Shown: positions 8,725 through 18,500 of the stretch, piece after piece
How the letters are laid out: each line of letters starts with the position of its first letter
Numbering within the stretch: position 1 is the first letter of the stretch
NCBI RefSeq assembly: GCF_000179915.2
Contig: NC_014963.1
Coordinates: 1,426,001 to 1,490,000, forward strand
Origin: Terriglobus saanensis SP1PR4
GTDB taxonomy: Bacteria > Acidobacteriota > Terriglobia > Terriglobales > Acidobacteriaceae
DNA: 64,000 nucleotides
Reading direction: 5' to 3'
Notes under the pieces: generated by a model
The model's database searches: none
What the model was told of the DNA's origin: nothing
Seen by the model: the letters and a program-made list of their open reading frames with translations, nothing else
Translations under genes and position numbers: made by a program

Positions 8725-9279
8725 GTGAACCGATTAGCAAAAGTGGTGATTTCCAATGGCAAGCGCTTCCTGATCCAAATCGCGCTTTGGGGAGTGACCG
8801 TTGGTATGGCTTCCTCTCAGCAGACACCGCCACAGACGCCACCGAAAGACCACGCGCAGCACAGCACAGAGCTTCCGCCCGGTGCAGGGAGAGACACAGT
8901 GGTGCGGGTCTGCGGAAAGTGCCACTCGCCTAACATTTTGGTGGCGAATCCGCGGGATCGGCAGGGATGGGAAGACACCATCACCAAGATGTACGGACTG
9001 GGTGCGGTCGCGACGGATGAAGATTTTACAGAAATTCTTGAGTATCTGGCTAAGAATGTCTCCCAACCGCCGACCGCACCGTCAATGGCCAAAGTCGCTG
9101 TGAATAAGGCGACGGCTGCGGAAATGGAGACTTCTCTGGAACTGTGGGTGAAAGACGCTGAAGCCGTGGTTAGCTATAGAACGAAGAATGGAGATTTCAA
9201 GTCTCTCGAAGACCTGAAGAAGATTCCAGAGTTAGACGTGAAGAAACTGGATGAGAAGAAGGATCGAATTACTTTCTAA
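8725..9279 (+). CDS. Periplasmic cytochrome c with C-terminal helix-hairpin-helix domain
   Basis: 184 residues from a GTG at 8725, chosen because GGAG lies 6 bases upstream and a signal peptide follows (MNRLAKVVISNGKRFLIQIA). A Pro/Gln linker leads to a single c-type haem site, CGKCH, in a small cytochrome c domain. The C-terminal part (about 123-184, VAVNKATAAEMETSLELWVK then DLKKIPELDVKKLDEKK) is a ComEA/PsbU-type helix-hairpin-helix. An HhH joined to cytochrome c suggests a protein-docking or complex-assembly role rather than DNA binding, since it is exported. It lies about 45 bases after the second PQQ-like propeller and probably accepts electrons from one of them. Confidence 0.8.
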   Translation: MNRLAKVVISNGKRFLIQIALWGVTVGMASSQQTPPQTPPKDHAQHSTELPPGAGRDTVVRVCGKCHSPNILVANPRDRQGWEDTITKMYGLGAVATDEDFTEILEYLAKNVSQPPTAPSMAKVAVNKATAAEMETSLELWVKDAEAVVSYRTKNGDFKSLEDLKKIPELDVKKLDEKKDRITF

Positions 9280-9540
9280 GCTAAAGGCGGCATAAAAACT
9301 TATGTCTTGCGATGAGGGTTACTACGCCAAACTTCAAAATCGTATGCTGGTGCCTCGGGAGACCGGCAAGGAGAGTCTTGTGCCGTGAAGGAATGGCAAG
9401 CCACATTGAGTCTGATCATGGATTGTGTACGGCGAAGGGTTGATAGGGAGACTGTAGGCCAGCCATTGAGCCCCGAAAGCTTCAAATTATGAATTCAGTG
9501 TGCCGACGCGCCGTTAGTGTCGTTTCACATTGGTTTGTTT

Positions 9541-9600
9541 TCCGTAGATATACGGACGGTCATTCTTGGACAGGCGACTGCGTGAGCAGTCTTGTTTTTC
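9541..9600 (+). terminator. Two tandem hairpins, the second with a U tract
   Basis: tccgta-GATA-tacgga (9541-9556) is followed by gactgc-GTGA-gcagtc (9576-9591) and then TTGTTTTTC. The second has the shape of an intrinsic terminator for rightward transcription, about 300 bases after the propeller/cytochrome operon. The rest of 9280-9736 shows no gene. Confidence 0.6.
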
Positions 9601-9691
9601 AGATCTTCAAAGGACGTGCAGCGTGAGCAGGTCGAAGTCGCCTCGGCCTGAAAATGCAAGCTGAAAAAGCGAATTCAAGCCCAGATGTTAA

Positions 9692-9707
9692 GCTCACCCG
9701 GGTGAGC
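9692..9707. repeat. 16-bp perfect palindrome
   Basis: gctcacccgggtgagc reads the same on both strands. It lies 30 bases past the 3' end of the leftward aldo/keto reductase gene. It could be a protein-binding site or part of that gene's transcription stop. It has no U tract. Confidence 0.4.
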
Positions 9708-9736
9708 CAGATCCAGGGATCGTGAAAAGCAATACC

Positions 9737-10660
9737 TTACAGCGTGGGATGTATGGTTGGCAGCGTCTGCAGAGATAAGCTGCCCTTCCCGAAGGACTGG
9801 GACAATATATTCAGCGTGTCCACATCATCAGTCGAAAGATAGACGCTGGAAGCTGTTTCGTTTTGGTCGAGATGGTCTACCGAGGAAGTACCGGGGATGG
9901 CGATGATGACCGGTGACCTCTTGAACAGCCAGGCCAAAGCTATCCCCGATGGTGCCACGCCTTCCCGTCTGGCGATAGCTTTTAGCTCTTCCGATTCAAT
10001 AAGTTTCCCGATCTTTAGCGGGTAAAAAGGGATAAATCCGATGTCATGCTTAGTGCAGTAATTGACAACACCATCGTGGGTCCGCGTGCCAAGGTTATAT
10101 TCGTTTTGCACGGTTGCAATCTCAACCGATGACCGCGCCCGCTCAATCTGATCGACACTTACGTCAGAAAGTCCGATGTGACGTATTTTCCCCTCGACCT
10201 GTAGCCGTTGAAGCAGGCCCATTGTGTCTTCAATCGGAATCTTCCGATCGACGCGATGAAGTTGGTATAAATCGATACACTCGACTCCGAGATCACGCAA
10301 ACTACCTTCAATCGCTTGACGCAGATGCGACTCGCTATTATCGACTGCGCTCCGATGATCCTCAGACGTTGCCGGTCCGCTCCGTATCATGCCGCCCTTT
10401 GTCCCGATTACAAGCTCTGCGGGATAGGGCCGCAAGGTATCGCGAATAAGGCGCTCGTTGTCACCGGGGCCGTAAACATCTGCCGTGTCGATGAAGTTGA
10501 TTCCCAATTCAATGACTCTGTGCAGGACTGCTCGGGCGGCTGGCACATCTTCTGGCGGGCCCCAAACGCCTTTGCCGGTGAGTCGCATGGCTCCGAAGCC
10601 AAGTCGGCGAACGGGAAGATCTCCACCGATACTGAATTCATCTATATTCATCATGCTCAT
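9737..10660 (-). CDS. Aldo/keto reductase
   Basis: About 307 residues from the ATG at 10660 (MSMMNIDEF), preferred because TAGGAG lies 8 bases upstream; a start at 10696 is possible. It has the (beta/alpha)8 AKR fold with the catalytic tetrad context: FIDTADVYGPGDNE (Asp, Tyr), LVIGTKGG (Lys) and LYQLHRVD (His). The C-terminal NADPH-binding part contains VIIAIPGTSSVDHLDQN. It belongs to the YdbC/PLR-like AKR group that reduces aldehydes and ketones with NADPH in the cytosol. It is divergent from a MerR-type regulator, which probably controls it in response to an electrophile or stress signal. A decayed paralogue fragment occurs at 37488-37618. Confidence 0.9.
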   Translation of the reverse strand: MSMMNIDEFSIGGDLPVRRLGFGAMRLTGKGVWGPPEDVPAARAVLHRVIELGINFIDTADVYGPGDNERLIRDTLRPYPAELVIGTKGGMIRSGPATSEDHRSAVDNSESHLRQAIEGSLRDLGVECIDLYQLHRVDRKIPIEDTMGLLQRLQVEGKIRHIGLSDVSVDQIERARSSVEIATVQNEYNLGTRTHDGVVNYCTKHDIGFIPFYPLKIGKLIESEELKAIARREGVAPSGIALAWLFKRSPVIIAIPGTSSVDHLDQNETASSVYLSTDDVDTLNILSQSFGKGSLSLQTLPTIHPTL

Positions 10661-10770
10661 CACATCTCCTAACTTCAGACTGCTTCGATTCATCAAGCCG
10701 CACTCATTGCAGCTTTCAAACGCTCGAAGCTTTAGAGTAAGTGTGGAGTGAACTACATGGTCAATACCTT

Positions 10771-11163
10771 ATGCTGATTTCAGAATTTTCCCTCAAGAGC
10801 GGCCTTTCCAGAGAAACGGTTCGTTTCTATGTGCGCCTCGGGTTGTTGCATCCACAGACAACATCGAAGGGCGGTAGAAATCCTTATCAGCAATTCCAGC
10901 AGGACGACCTCGCTGCCGCTGAACTTATTCGAGTCGGCCAGGCGCTTGGTCTTTCTCTCAAAGAGATCGCAGTGCTGACGGAAAAGCGCCGCGGAGGCAA
11001 ACTTCCTCTGAAGGGCCGAATAGAGCTGATGAAAGCACAGTTAACTCAATTAGACCTTAAGGCGATAAAGATTGAGAGATTAAAGACCTACGTTCGTGCC
11101 AAGATCGCTTGGCAGGAACATGGGGAGAAAGGCCCTGAACCGAAGCTCGACCCGGCGATATAG
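10771..11163 (+). CDS. MerR-family transcriptional regulator
   Basis: 130 residues from the ATG at 10771. The N-terminal winged helix-turn-helix is typical (ISEFSLKSGLSRETVRFYVR, then GLLHP and NPYQQF), followed by the wing and a dimerisation helix (LKGRIELMKAQLTQLDLKAI). No Cys cluster for metal binding is present, so it is unlikely to be a metal sensor of the CueR/ZntR type. Divergent from the aldo/keto reductase across a 110-base gap, it is the likely regulator of that gene and itself. The 10-codon extension from the GTG at 10741 has no family support. Confidence 0.88.
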   Translation: MLISEFSLKSGLSRETVRFYVRLGLLHPQTTSKGGRNPYQQFQQDDLAAAELIRVGQALGLSLKEIAVLTEKRRGGKLPLKGRIELMKAQLTQLDLKAIKIERLKTYVRAKIAWQEHGEKGPEPKLDPAI

Positions 11164-11565
11164 CGCAACAGATCCAGCGCTTTGCACCAACGAAGGAAGC
11201 CCTATAAAGAAGCAGAGCGTATTGCCGATGTCTCCATCTCCGTATAAGTGCAGGGTGAGTCATTCGAGTGAGCGCACATATAAGCTTATATAATCGGCTT
11301 ATAGTTGACCTGTAGAAGGGCCGATGGGTAGTAGTCTTGATTTTGTGGTAGAGAATGCAACTGTGCTTGCTGTGCCTGAAACAGGGTCATTTGATGTGAA
11401 GCGCGGCGCTAAGGCTTTGATAAGGAACTTTGCTCCGCCGATGGCTCAGGCACAACAGACGCGGTATGGATATCCTGGCGAGTGTTCGATATGTTGGCGC
11501 GTATGTCTTCCGCCATCACTTATGCCCTGGGAAATCGACCCACAACCTAAGTGGAGAGCTAAACC
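11164..11565. other. Intergenic region upstream of the AraC regulator
   Basis: No gene I would support. A short frame at 11324-11569 (MGSSLDFVVENATVLAVPET) lacks a recognisable family and overlaps the start of the next gene. The stretch 11276-11310 is AT-rich and holds a palindrome, so it probably contains the promoter region of the AraC regulator. Confidence 0.4.
11278..11291. promoter_or_regulatory. 14-bp palindrome in an AT-rich patch
   Basis: atataagcttatat is a perfect palindrome, followed 4 bases later by a second half-like element (cggcttatag). The patch stands out from the GC-rich surroundings. It may be an operator or promoter element for the AraC-type gene that starts at 11566. Confidence 0.35.
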
Positions 11566-12456
11566 GTGACGTCTAACGAATTTCCTGAATCTAAAGAAAT
11601 CAGTGATCTCTTCAAGGGCTCCTCTTTGCGAGAGCGCTCAAGCCTGAAACTTGGGTGGAACGGGATCACTGTAGAACGTCGCAGTACGGAAGCTGGCGAA
11701 CGGCCTGAAGCCGCTTCTGATCACTACTTCATTGTCCTTTGGGAAACTCACTCCACACATGGGGAACGCGAAGACGTTCGCGGACAATTCGCTTCATATA
11801 TAAAACACCCCGGCACGATAAGTACATGCATCCCGGGAATTATTCCGCGAGTACGAGCTTTCTCGAAGACAGAAGCCATCGTCTGTGCGCTCAATCCAGT
11901 GTTCCTAGCTGGCATAGAAGATGAGCTCGATTGCCGTCCCACCGATCCGATGCGCAGCCAGTTAGGAATCACCGACAAGGGACTATGGGGGCTCGTATCG
12001 CTTCTAGCGACGGAAGCAGCGGAGGAAGGACGTTGCGGAAGGCTGTATGCGGACTCCCTGGCACACACTCTCGGTATTCGATTCCTGTATACGACGAGAG
12101 AACAGAGGCAGCAGGAACCACAGAAGATGTCTACTTTGCCGCGTTATCTGCTTCAGCGCATTGTGGAGCTTATGCACACAAATTTAGCGTCGGACCTCAG
12201 TCTCGCAACCTTGGCGTCCGAAAGTGGATACAGTCGCGCCCATTTTGTACGTATGTTCCGGGCAGCAACTGGCCAAACTCCCTACCAATATCTATTGGAT
12301 CTGCGGTTGGAGCGCGCGAGACAGTTCATCAAGAATGGTTCAAGATCGCTTACCGACATAGCTGCCTCCTGCGGATTCGCCAGCCACACCTCGTTCTCAA
12401 AGGCATTCCGTCGCCGGTTCAGAACAACGCCAAGTCTCTATCGCCGCGAAATTTAG
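11566..12456 (+). CDS. AraC-family transcriptional regulator
   Basis: 296 residues with a GTG start; GTGGAG lies about 9 bases upstream. The N-terminal ~190 residues are a variable sensor domain. The C-terminal ~100 residues contain the two AraC helix-turn-helix motifs: LATLASESGYSRAHFVRMFR with TGQTPYQYLLDLRLERA, and LTDIAASCGFASHTSFSKAF with RRFRTTPSLYR. Gene order (GMC oxidoreductase 76 bases downstream on the same strand, then an RND efflux operon) suggests that it activates one or both. The inducer is unknown, though an aromatic or alcohol compound is plausible given the neighbours. Confidence 0.92.
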   Translation: MTSNEFPESKEISDLFKGSSLRERSSLKLGWNGITVERRSTEAGERPEAASDHYFIVLWETHSTHGEREDVRGQFASYIKHPGTISTCIPGIIPRVRAFSKTEAIVCALNPVFLAGIEDELDCRPTDPMRSQLGITDKGLWGLVSLLATEAAEEGRCGRLYADSLAHTLGIRFLYTTREQRQQEPQKMSTLPRYLLQRIVELMHTNLASDLSLATLASESGYSRAHFVRMFRAATGQTPYQYLLDLRLERARQFIKNGSRSLTDIAASCGFASHTSFSKAFRRRFRTTPSLYRREI

Positions 12457-12497
12457 CACTTAAGATCTAAGGTGAGCGTTTAGGTGGAGCGCCACGC

Positions 12498-12524
12498 CCC
12501 AGCCCTATCTACATTGGGGCTGGG
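12498..12524 (+). promoter_or_regulatory. Hairpin overlapping the ribosome-binding site of the GMC gene
   Basis: cccagccc (12498-12505) pairs with gggctggg (12517-12524). The right arm overlaps the GGGAG that serves as ribosome-binding site for the ATG at 12533. When folded it would hide that site. It could also be the terminator of the AraC gene, but there is no U tract. Confidence 0.45.
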
Positions 12525-12532
12525 AGTACACA

Positions 12533-14170
12533 ATGCCTTTTAAGAAGATAAGCGATCACGCGGCCAACGCATCGGACGCAGCTTTTGTAGAAAAAGTTCG
12601 TTCGAATCAACTGAAGCTATCACAAGATCTCCGCGCGAGCTATGACTTCATCGTTTGTGGATCGGGCTCATCCGGAGCCGTTGTAGCGCGCAGACTTGCA
12701 GAGAATACGGCGGCTAGGGTTCTCTTACTTGAAGCGGGTGGCAGCGATGATCTTCCGAATATCACCGAACCCCATTTGTGGTTTACGAACCTTGGAAGCG
12801 AGAGGGATTGGGGATTTCAGGCTCGACCAAACCCAGATCTGAAAGATCGTGTTGTATCCCTGAACATGGGAAAGGTGCTCGGCGGAGGATCGAGTATCAA
12901 CTTGATGGCTTGGGCCCGCGGCCACAAGAACGATTGGGATTATTTTGCGCAGGAAGCCGCCGATCCAGCATGGAACTACGCATCTGTGCTGGAGATCTAT
13001 CGCCGTGTAGAAGATTGGCATGGCACCCCTGATCCGCAGCATCGAGGATCGGGAGGACCCGTGTTTGTTGGCCAGGGACCAGACCCAAACCCTATTGCCC
13101 CAGCCATGCTCGAGGCTGCAAGACTGTTGGGCATTCCTACTTTTGCGAATCAAAACGGAGAGATGATGGAGGGCGAAGGGGGTGGTTCTATCACCGATGT
13201 GCGCATCCACGATGGACGCCGGCTATCGGTCTTCCGTTCTTACACCTTCCCGTATATGGATAGGCCAAACCTGACGGTATTGACCGACGCGCTCGTGACA
13301 CGGTTGATCTTTGACGGCAAGAAGGTCTCCGGCGTCGAAGTGGCGATCGGAAACCAAGTACATCGGATCGCAGCCGATTCGGAAGTTGTGCTTTCCCTAG
13401 GAGCCATCAACACGCCGAAGGTTCTGATGCAGTCCGGAATCGGTGACGAAGCTGAGTTGAAGCGGCTGGGGATTCCAGTGGTTCAGCATCTTCCTGGAGT
13501 AGGACAAAATTTCCAGGACCACTGTATGGTCGCATCCTGCATGTGGGAGTATGAGGAGCCGCTAGCACCTCGTAGCAACGCCAGCGAGGCTACACTCTTC
13601 TGGAAGAGCGATCCAAATCTCGACACGCCCGACCTGCAGATCGCACAGATCGAAGTGCCATTCACGAGCCCTGAGACCGCGAAGCTCAATCCGCCTGCAG
13701 GGGCATGGGGAATCTGTCCCGGCCTTGTAAGGCCGAAGAGCCGTGGAAGGCTTCATCTGACCGGACCGAACCCTCATGATCCGATCGAGATCGAGGCGAA
13801 CACTTTGAGCCATCCTGACGATCTCGAAGCCATGCTTCGATGTGTGGAACTTTCAAGGGAAATCGGAAACTCCGCGCCGCTCCGAGCTTTTGTGAAGCGG
13901 GAGGTGATGCCGGGCAAGCTCAAAGGAGCAGCTCTTGAAGATTTCATTCGGAGCGGCATTGTGAGCTATTGGCACCAGACCTGCACGGCGAAGATGGGAC
14001 GCGATGAGATGTCCGTTGTCGACGGCAATCTCAAGGTTTACGGAATCGAAAAGCTTCGCATTGCGGATGGCTCAATTATGCCGCGCGTGACTGCAGGCAA
14101 CACGATGGCTCCCTGTGTGGTCATTGGTGAAAGAGCAGGAGAAATCCTCAAGAAAGAATACAAATTCTGA
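12533..14170 (+). CDS. GMC-family FAD-dependent alcohol oxidoreductase
   Basis: 545 residues. The dinucleotide-binding motif GSGSSGAVVARRLAE begins near residue 43, followed by LLEAGGSDD. The GMC signature 1 region (MGKVLGGGSSINLMAWARG) and signature 2 (LSLGAINTPKVLMQSGIG) are both present. The catalytic His lies in SYWHQTCTAKMG and the partner Asn in GNTMAPCVVIGERAG near the C-terminus. It belongs to the choline dehydrogenase/aryl-alcohol oxidase class, oxidising a primary or secondary alcohol at the FAD. No signal peptide is seen, so it is probably cytosolic. The AraC gene upstream is the likely regulator. The substrate cannot be told from sequence. Confidence 0.92.
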   Translation: MPFKKISDHAANASDAAFVEKVRSNQLKLSQDLRASYDFIVCGSGSSGAVVARRLAENTAARVLLLEAGGSDDLPNITEPHLWFTNLGSERDWGFQARPNPDLKDRVVSLNMGKVLGGGSSINLMAWARGHKNDWDYFAQEAADPAWNYASVLEIYRRVEDWHGTPDPQHRGSGGPVFVGQGPDPNPIAPAMLEAARLLGIPTFANQNGEMMEGEGGGSITDVRIHDGRRLSVFRSYTFPYMDRPNLTVLTDALVTRLIFDGKKVSGVEVAIGNQVHRIAADSEVVLSLGAINTPKVLMQSGIGDEAELKRLGIPVVQHLPGVGQNFQDHCMVASCMWEYEEPLAPRSNASEATLFWKSDPNLDTPDLQIAQIEVPFTSPETAKLNPPAGAWGICPGLVRPKSRGRLHLTGPNPHDPIEIEANTLSHPDDLEAMLRCVELSREIGNSAPLRAFVKREVMPGKLKGAALEDFIRSGIVSYWHQTCTAKMGRDEMSVVDGNLKVYGIEKLRIADGSIMPRVTAGNTMAPCVVIGERAGEILKKEYKF

Positions 14171-14231
14171 GTAGCTTTCGTTTTAGGAAAGAGCCGCTGG
14201 AATCAGAAGGCTTTTCCTATCCAGCAACGAT

Positions 14232-14279
14232 GACTTTCAAGACTCGCAGATCTTTGTTGGCATGCGAGTCTTGAAAGTC
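14232..14279. repeat. Perfect 17-bp inverted repeat hairpin between GMC and efflux genes
   Basis: gactttcaagactcgca (14232-14248) is exactly complementary to 14263-14279, with a 14-base loop. It lies 61 bases after the GMC stop and 41 bases before the TTG start of the efflux adaptor gene. It has no U tract. It may separate the two transcripts or act as an operator or RNA control element for the efflux operon. Confidence 0.6.
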
Positions 14280-14320
14280 TATGAAGTCGCATCGGGCACT
14301 CAGCCCCGGAGTCTAGTCTT

Positions 14321-15577
14321 TTGCCCCTTACAGCTCTCTCGCCAGATGGCCGTTGGAATCACGCCAGCGGCCGCGTCCTCTCTTGTGTCCTTGTTGTTGG
14401 CGGCCTTGCGACGTTGTCTGGGTGTCAAAAAGACACTTCTAAAGCGGCTGCTCCTATTGTGCCTGAGGTGATTGTTGCTCAGGTCTCGTGCCAGCAATTG
14501 GGACAGGCCGAAGAGTTCACGGGACGTGTAGAAGCAGTCAATACGGTCGAAGTGAGGCCTCGAGTCTCGGGGTACTTGCAGCGAGTTAACTTTCGCGAAG
14601 GAGATATGGTGCATCGCGGAGACCTCCTGTTCGAATTAGATCCACGGCCATTTCAAGCCGAGGTAGACAGGCTCAGCGGAGATTTGGAAGTAGCACAGGC
14701 TGAAGTGGCCAGGACCGACGCCGACCAGCATCGGGCAGAGCGCCTCCGAGATAACGAAGGTATGTCCAGGGAGGAATACGACCGCAGGGTTGCGGCGCAT
14801 ACAGAAGCTGGTGCAAAAGTATCTACAGCCGAAGCAGCCCTGCGTGCTGCGAATCTGCGCCTTAGCTTCACTCGTATCACTGCAGCAATCGATGGGCGCA
14901 TCGGCAGAGCGCAGGTAACCGAAGGCAACCTTGTCCAAGAGGGGCCTGCGCAGATCATACCTCTCACTACGCTTCTGTCTGTCAATCCCGTGTATGTCTA
15001 CTTTGATGTGGACGAAGCAAGTTATCTCACAATCAAGCAACTTCCTGGCGCGGGAGTACAGTCGGCTCTTCTTGGCTTGGCGGATGAGACTGGATTTCCG
15101 CATAAAGGCCAGTTGAGTTTTGTCGACAATCAGGTGAACCGCAACACTGGCACAATCCGGCTGCGGGCTACTTTCGCGAATTCGAATCTGCGCATGACTC
15201 CCGGCCTCTTCGCCCGAATCCGACTCGAAGAAAACAAGACCTACAGGGGGTGCTTAGCTCGGGACGAGGCGGTTGTCACCGACCTCGATCAGAAATACGT
15301 TTACGTGCTCTCGAGAGGAAACTCCCTTGTGTACAGACCTGTTACTCTTGGCCCCTTGCAAAATGGGCTACGGGTCATACGATCGGGCCTTATGGACTCG
15401 GACGTGATTGTCATCTCTGGTTTGCAACGAGTGCGGCCTGGCATCAACGTCATTCCAAAGCGCGTCCCGATGGAACCGGCCTCTCCAACCAAGTCGAGCC
15501 GCCTCGCGGTTCCTAAGCCACTGCGGTCGATGAATCAAGCAAGTGGATCAAACGGAGCTGGTATTGAACATCTCTAA
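14321..15577 (+). CDS. RND efflux periplasmic adaptor lipoprotein (MFP)
   Basis: 418 residues from a TTG at 14321 with CCGGAG about 10 bases upstream; no ATG or GTG in this frame precedes the lipobox. The lipobox LATLSGC places it as an inner-membrane lipoprotein. It then follows the AcrA/MexA layout: a lipoyl half-motif (VEVRPRVSGYLQRVNF, GDLLFELDPRPF), a coiled-coil hairpin (about 110-175), the second lipoyl half, a beta-barrel domain and a membrane-proximal domain. It links the RND pump to the outer-membrane channel. Its end overlaps the pump gene, indicating one operon. A Pro/Ser-rich tail of about 35 residues is unusual. Confidence 0.92.
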   Translation: MPLTALSPDGRWNHASGRVLSCVLVVGGLATLSGCQKDTSKAAAPIVPEVIVAQVSCQQLGQAEEFTGRVEAVNTVEVRPRVSGYLQRVNFREGDMVHRGDLLFELDPRPFQAEVDRLSGDLEVAQAEVARTDADQHRAERLRDNEGMSREEYDRRVAAHTEAGAKVSTAEAALRAANLRLSFTRITAAIDGRIGRAQVTEGNLVQEGPAQIIPLTTLLSVNPVYVYFDVDEASYLTIKQLPGAGVQSALLGLADETGFPHKGQLSFVDNQVNRNTGTIRLRATFANSNLRMTPGLFARIRLEENKTYRGCLARDEAVVTDLDQKYVYVLSRGNSLVYRPVTLGPLQNGLRVIRSGLMDSDVIVISGLQRVRPGINVIPKRVPMEPASPTKSSRLAVPKPLRSMNQASGSNGAGIEHL

Positions 15578-18500
15578 TTTCTTCATCAAGAGACCTATTT
15601 TCGCAGCCGTCTTTTCAATCACCATCTTCGTGATTGGCGCCGTCGCCTATTTCAGACTTCCACTGAGTGAATACCCTGACGTCGTTCCGCCAACAGTGAT
15701 TGTTAAAGCAACGTTTCCGGGCGCGAATCCGAGAGTCATCGCCGACACTGTCGCTTCACCGCTGGAGCAACAGATCAACGGCGTCGAGAACATGCTTTAT
15801 ACATTTTCCCAAGCGACATCGGACGGAGCGATGACGCTGACGATCACATTTCGACTCGGTACAGACCTGGACAAAGCGCAAGTGCAGGTTCAGAACCGCG
15901 TGGCACAAGCACTTCCGCGATTGCCAGAAGTTGTGCAGCGACTGGGCGTAACCACAGAGAAGAGCTCGCCTGATCTCTTGTTACTCGTTCATCTCGTGTC
16001 TCCGAATAACCGCTACAACATGCTGTACCTCGCAAACCTTGGCGTTCTGCAAGTCAAGGATGAATTGAAGCGCCTACCGGGGGTGGGCGATGTGACCATC
16101 TTCGGTGCTGGTGACTTCAGCATGAGGATTTGGCTCGATCCAGACAAGCTGAATACCCATAATCTGACGGTGAACGACGTTGTCCAGGCAGTGCGCGATC
16201 AAAACCTGCAAGTAGCTGCCGGCGTACTAGGCACCCCGCCGTTGAAGACAGGGGAAACTGCGTTCCAACTCCTCGTCAACACGCAAGGAAGACTCACAAC
16301 CGTCGAACAATTCGACAACATCATCATCCGGTCGACAAAAGACGGCGCACTCACCCGTGTTCGAGACGTAGGTCACACCGAAATGGGGTCGAGTAATTAC
16401 GCACTTAGAAGCCTTCTCGATCTTCGACCGGCGGCTGCAATCAGCGTGTATCTGCGCCCAGGATCGAATGCCCTAGCTACAGCTCAGCAAGTTCGCGACA
16501 CAATGGCCCGCCTGAAGAAGAGCTTTCCAGATGGTGTCGATTACCAGATGCCCTACGACCCAACAGTCTTCGTACGCAACTCGCTTCTTGCGGTAGCGCA
16601 CACATTTGTCGAAGCGCTGATTCTGGTTGTTCTTGTTGTCCTCGTCTTTCTGCAGACGTGGCGCGCTTCGATCATCCCAATCTTGGCACTCCCTGTCTCC
16701 CTGGTCGGAACCTTTTCGATCATGCTCCTGCTAGGGTTCTCTCTCAATACGCTTTCGCTCTTTGGACTGGTTCTTGCCATCGGAATTGTGGTCGATGACG
16801 CCATCGTAGTGGTAGAGAACGTTGAACGAAATATAGAGCTTGGATACGAGCCAAAAGAGGCCACCAGGCGGGCCATGCATGAGGTCAGCGGTCCCATCAT
16901 CGCGATTGCTCTCGTATTGTGCGCCGTGTTTATCCCAACGGCCTTCATCGTGGGTGTGTCGGGCCAGTTCTATAAACAGTTCGCGCTCACGATTGCGATT
17001 TCGACGGTCATCTCCGCCTTCAGTTCGTTGACTCTCAGTCCGGCAATGGCTGCTCTGTTGCTGAAGCCAAAAGGCTCCGAGCCGGATGCCCTCACCAGAG
17101 GGATTGATTTTGCGTTTGGCTGGTTCTTCCGGCTGTTCAACCATGCTTTCGAGACCAGCTCCAATAGATACCGTGGATTGGTGAAGAAAAGCCTGCGAGG
17201 CAGCATCGTAGTGGTCATCATCTATTTTGGCTTCACTGCGCTTACAGGACTTGGCTTCTATCGCGTGCCTTCCGGGTTCATCCCGAACCAGGACAAGGGT
17301 TATCTTGTAGCCTTTGCTCAGTTGCCAAACGGTGCGTCTCTCGATAGGTCAGAGGAAGTCATCCGTAAGATCTCCGCCATTGGGTTGAAACATCCGGGAG
17401 TGGCTCACGCCGTTGCGTTTCCCGGCCTCTCCATCAACGGCTTTACGAATAGTACGAATGCAGGAGCGATCTTTTTTCCTTTGAAATCGCCCGACGAGCG
17501 GGCGAAGTCAGTCGACCAATCCGCTATAGCGATTGCGGCGGACATTCGTCGCGAGGTTGCAAATATCCCCGAAGCTTATATCGCGATCTTCCCACCGCCC
17601 CCAATCGAGGGGATTGGAACCACGGCCGGATTCAAACTGTACATCGAGGACAGAGCGAGCCTTGGCCTGGAGGCTCTCTACCGGGAAGCATCACGAACTT
17701 CCGTCGGCGCCAATCAGGCGCCGGCGCTTGCTGGAGTCTATTCCAGCTTCGATGTAAACGTCCCAGAGGTCAATGCGAATGTTGATCGCGACAAGGTGAA
17801 ATCCTACGGCCTGAATATTTCGGATGTCACGGACACATTGCAGGTTTATCTCGGATCGCTGTACGTCAATGACTTCAACAGCTTCGGGCGAACCTATCAG
17901 GTCAACTTGCAGGCCGACTATCCGTTCCGACTCCAACCGGAGGCAATAGGTACGCTCCGCACACGCAACAGAGATGGGATGATGATCCCGCTCAGTTCCG
18001 TGGTCTCTGTATCCAGGACGTTCGGCCCGGATCGTGTCATGCACTATAACGGGTACCCGGCCGCTGATATTAATGGGGCTGCAGCCGAAGGCTTCTCCAG
18101 CGGCCAGTCCGAAGCGGCCATCTCTAGCGTTCTAGATCGCGATCTGCCCAAAGGCATGACCTATGAGTGGAGCGAGTTGACCTTCCAAAAGATCCTGGCC
18201 GGCAATACGATGATCTACATCTTCCCGTTGTCGGTCTTCTTGGTCTACCTAGTTTTGGCCGCTCAATATGAAAGTTGGTCGCTTCCGTTCGTCATCATTT
18301 TGATCGTGCCGATGACCCTATTCTCCGCGATCGGTGGTGTATGGCTAACGCATGGTGATAACAACATCTTCACCCAAATCAGCCTTATCGTTCTCGTCGG
18401 TTTGGCATGTAAGAACGCAATTCTGATTGTCGAGTTTGCGAGAGAGCGCGAGATTTTAGAAGGCATGAACCGAGTCGATGCCGTGCTCGAAGCCTGCCGC

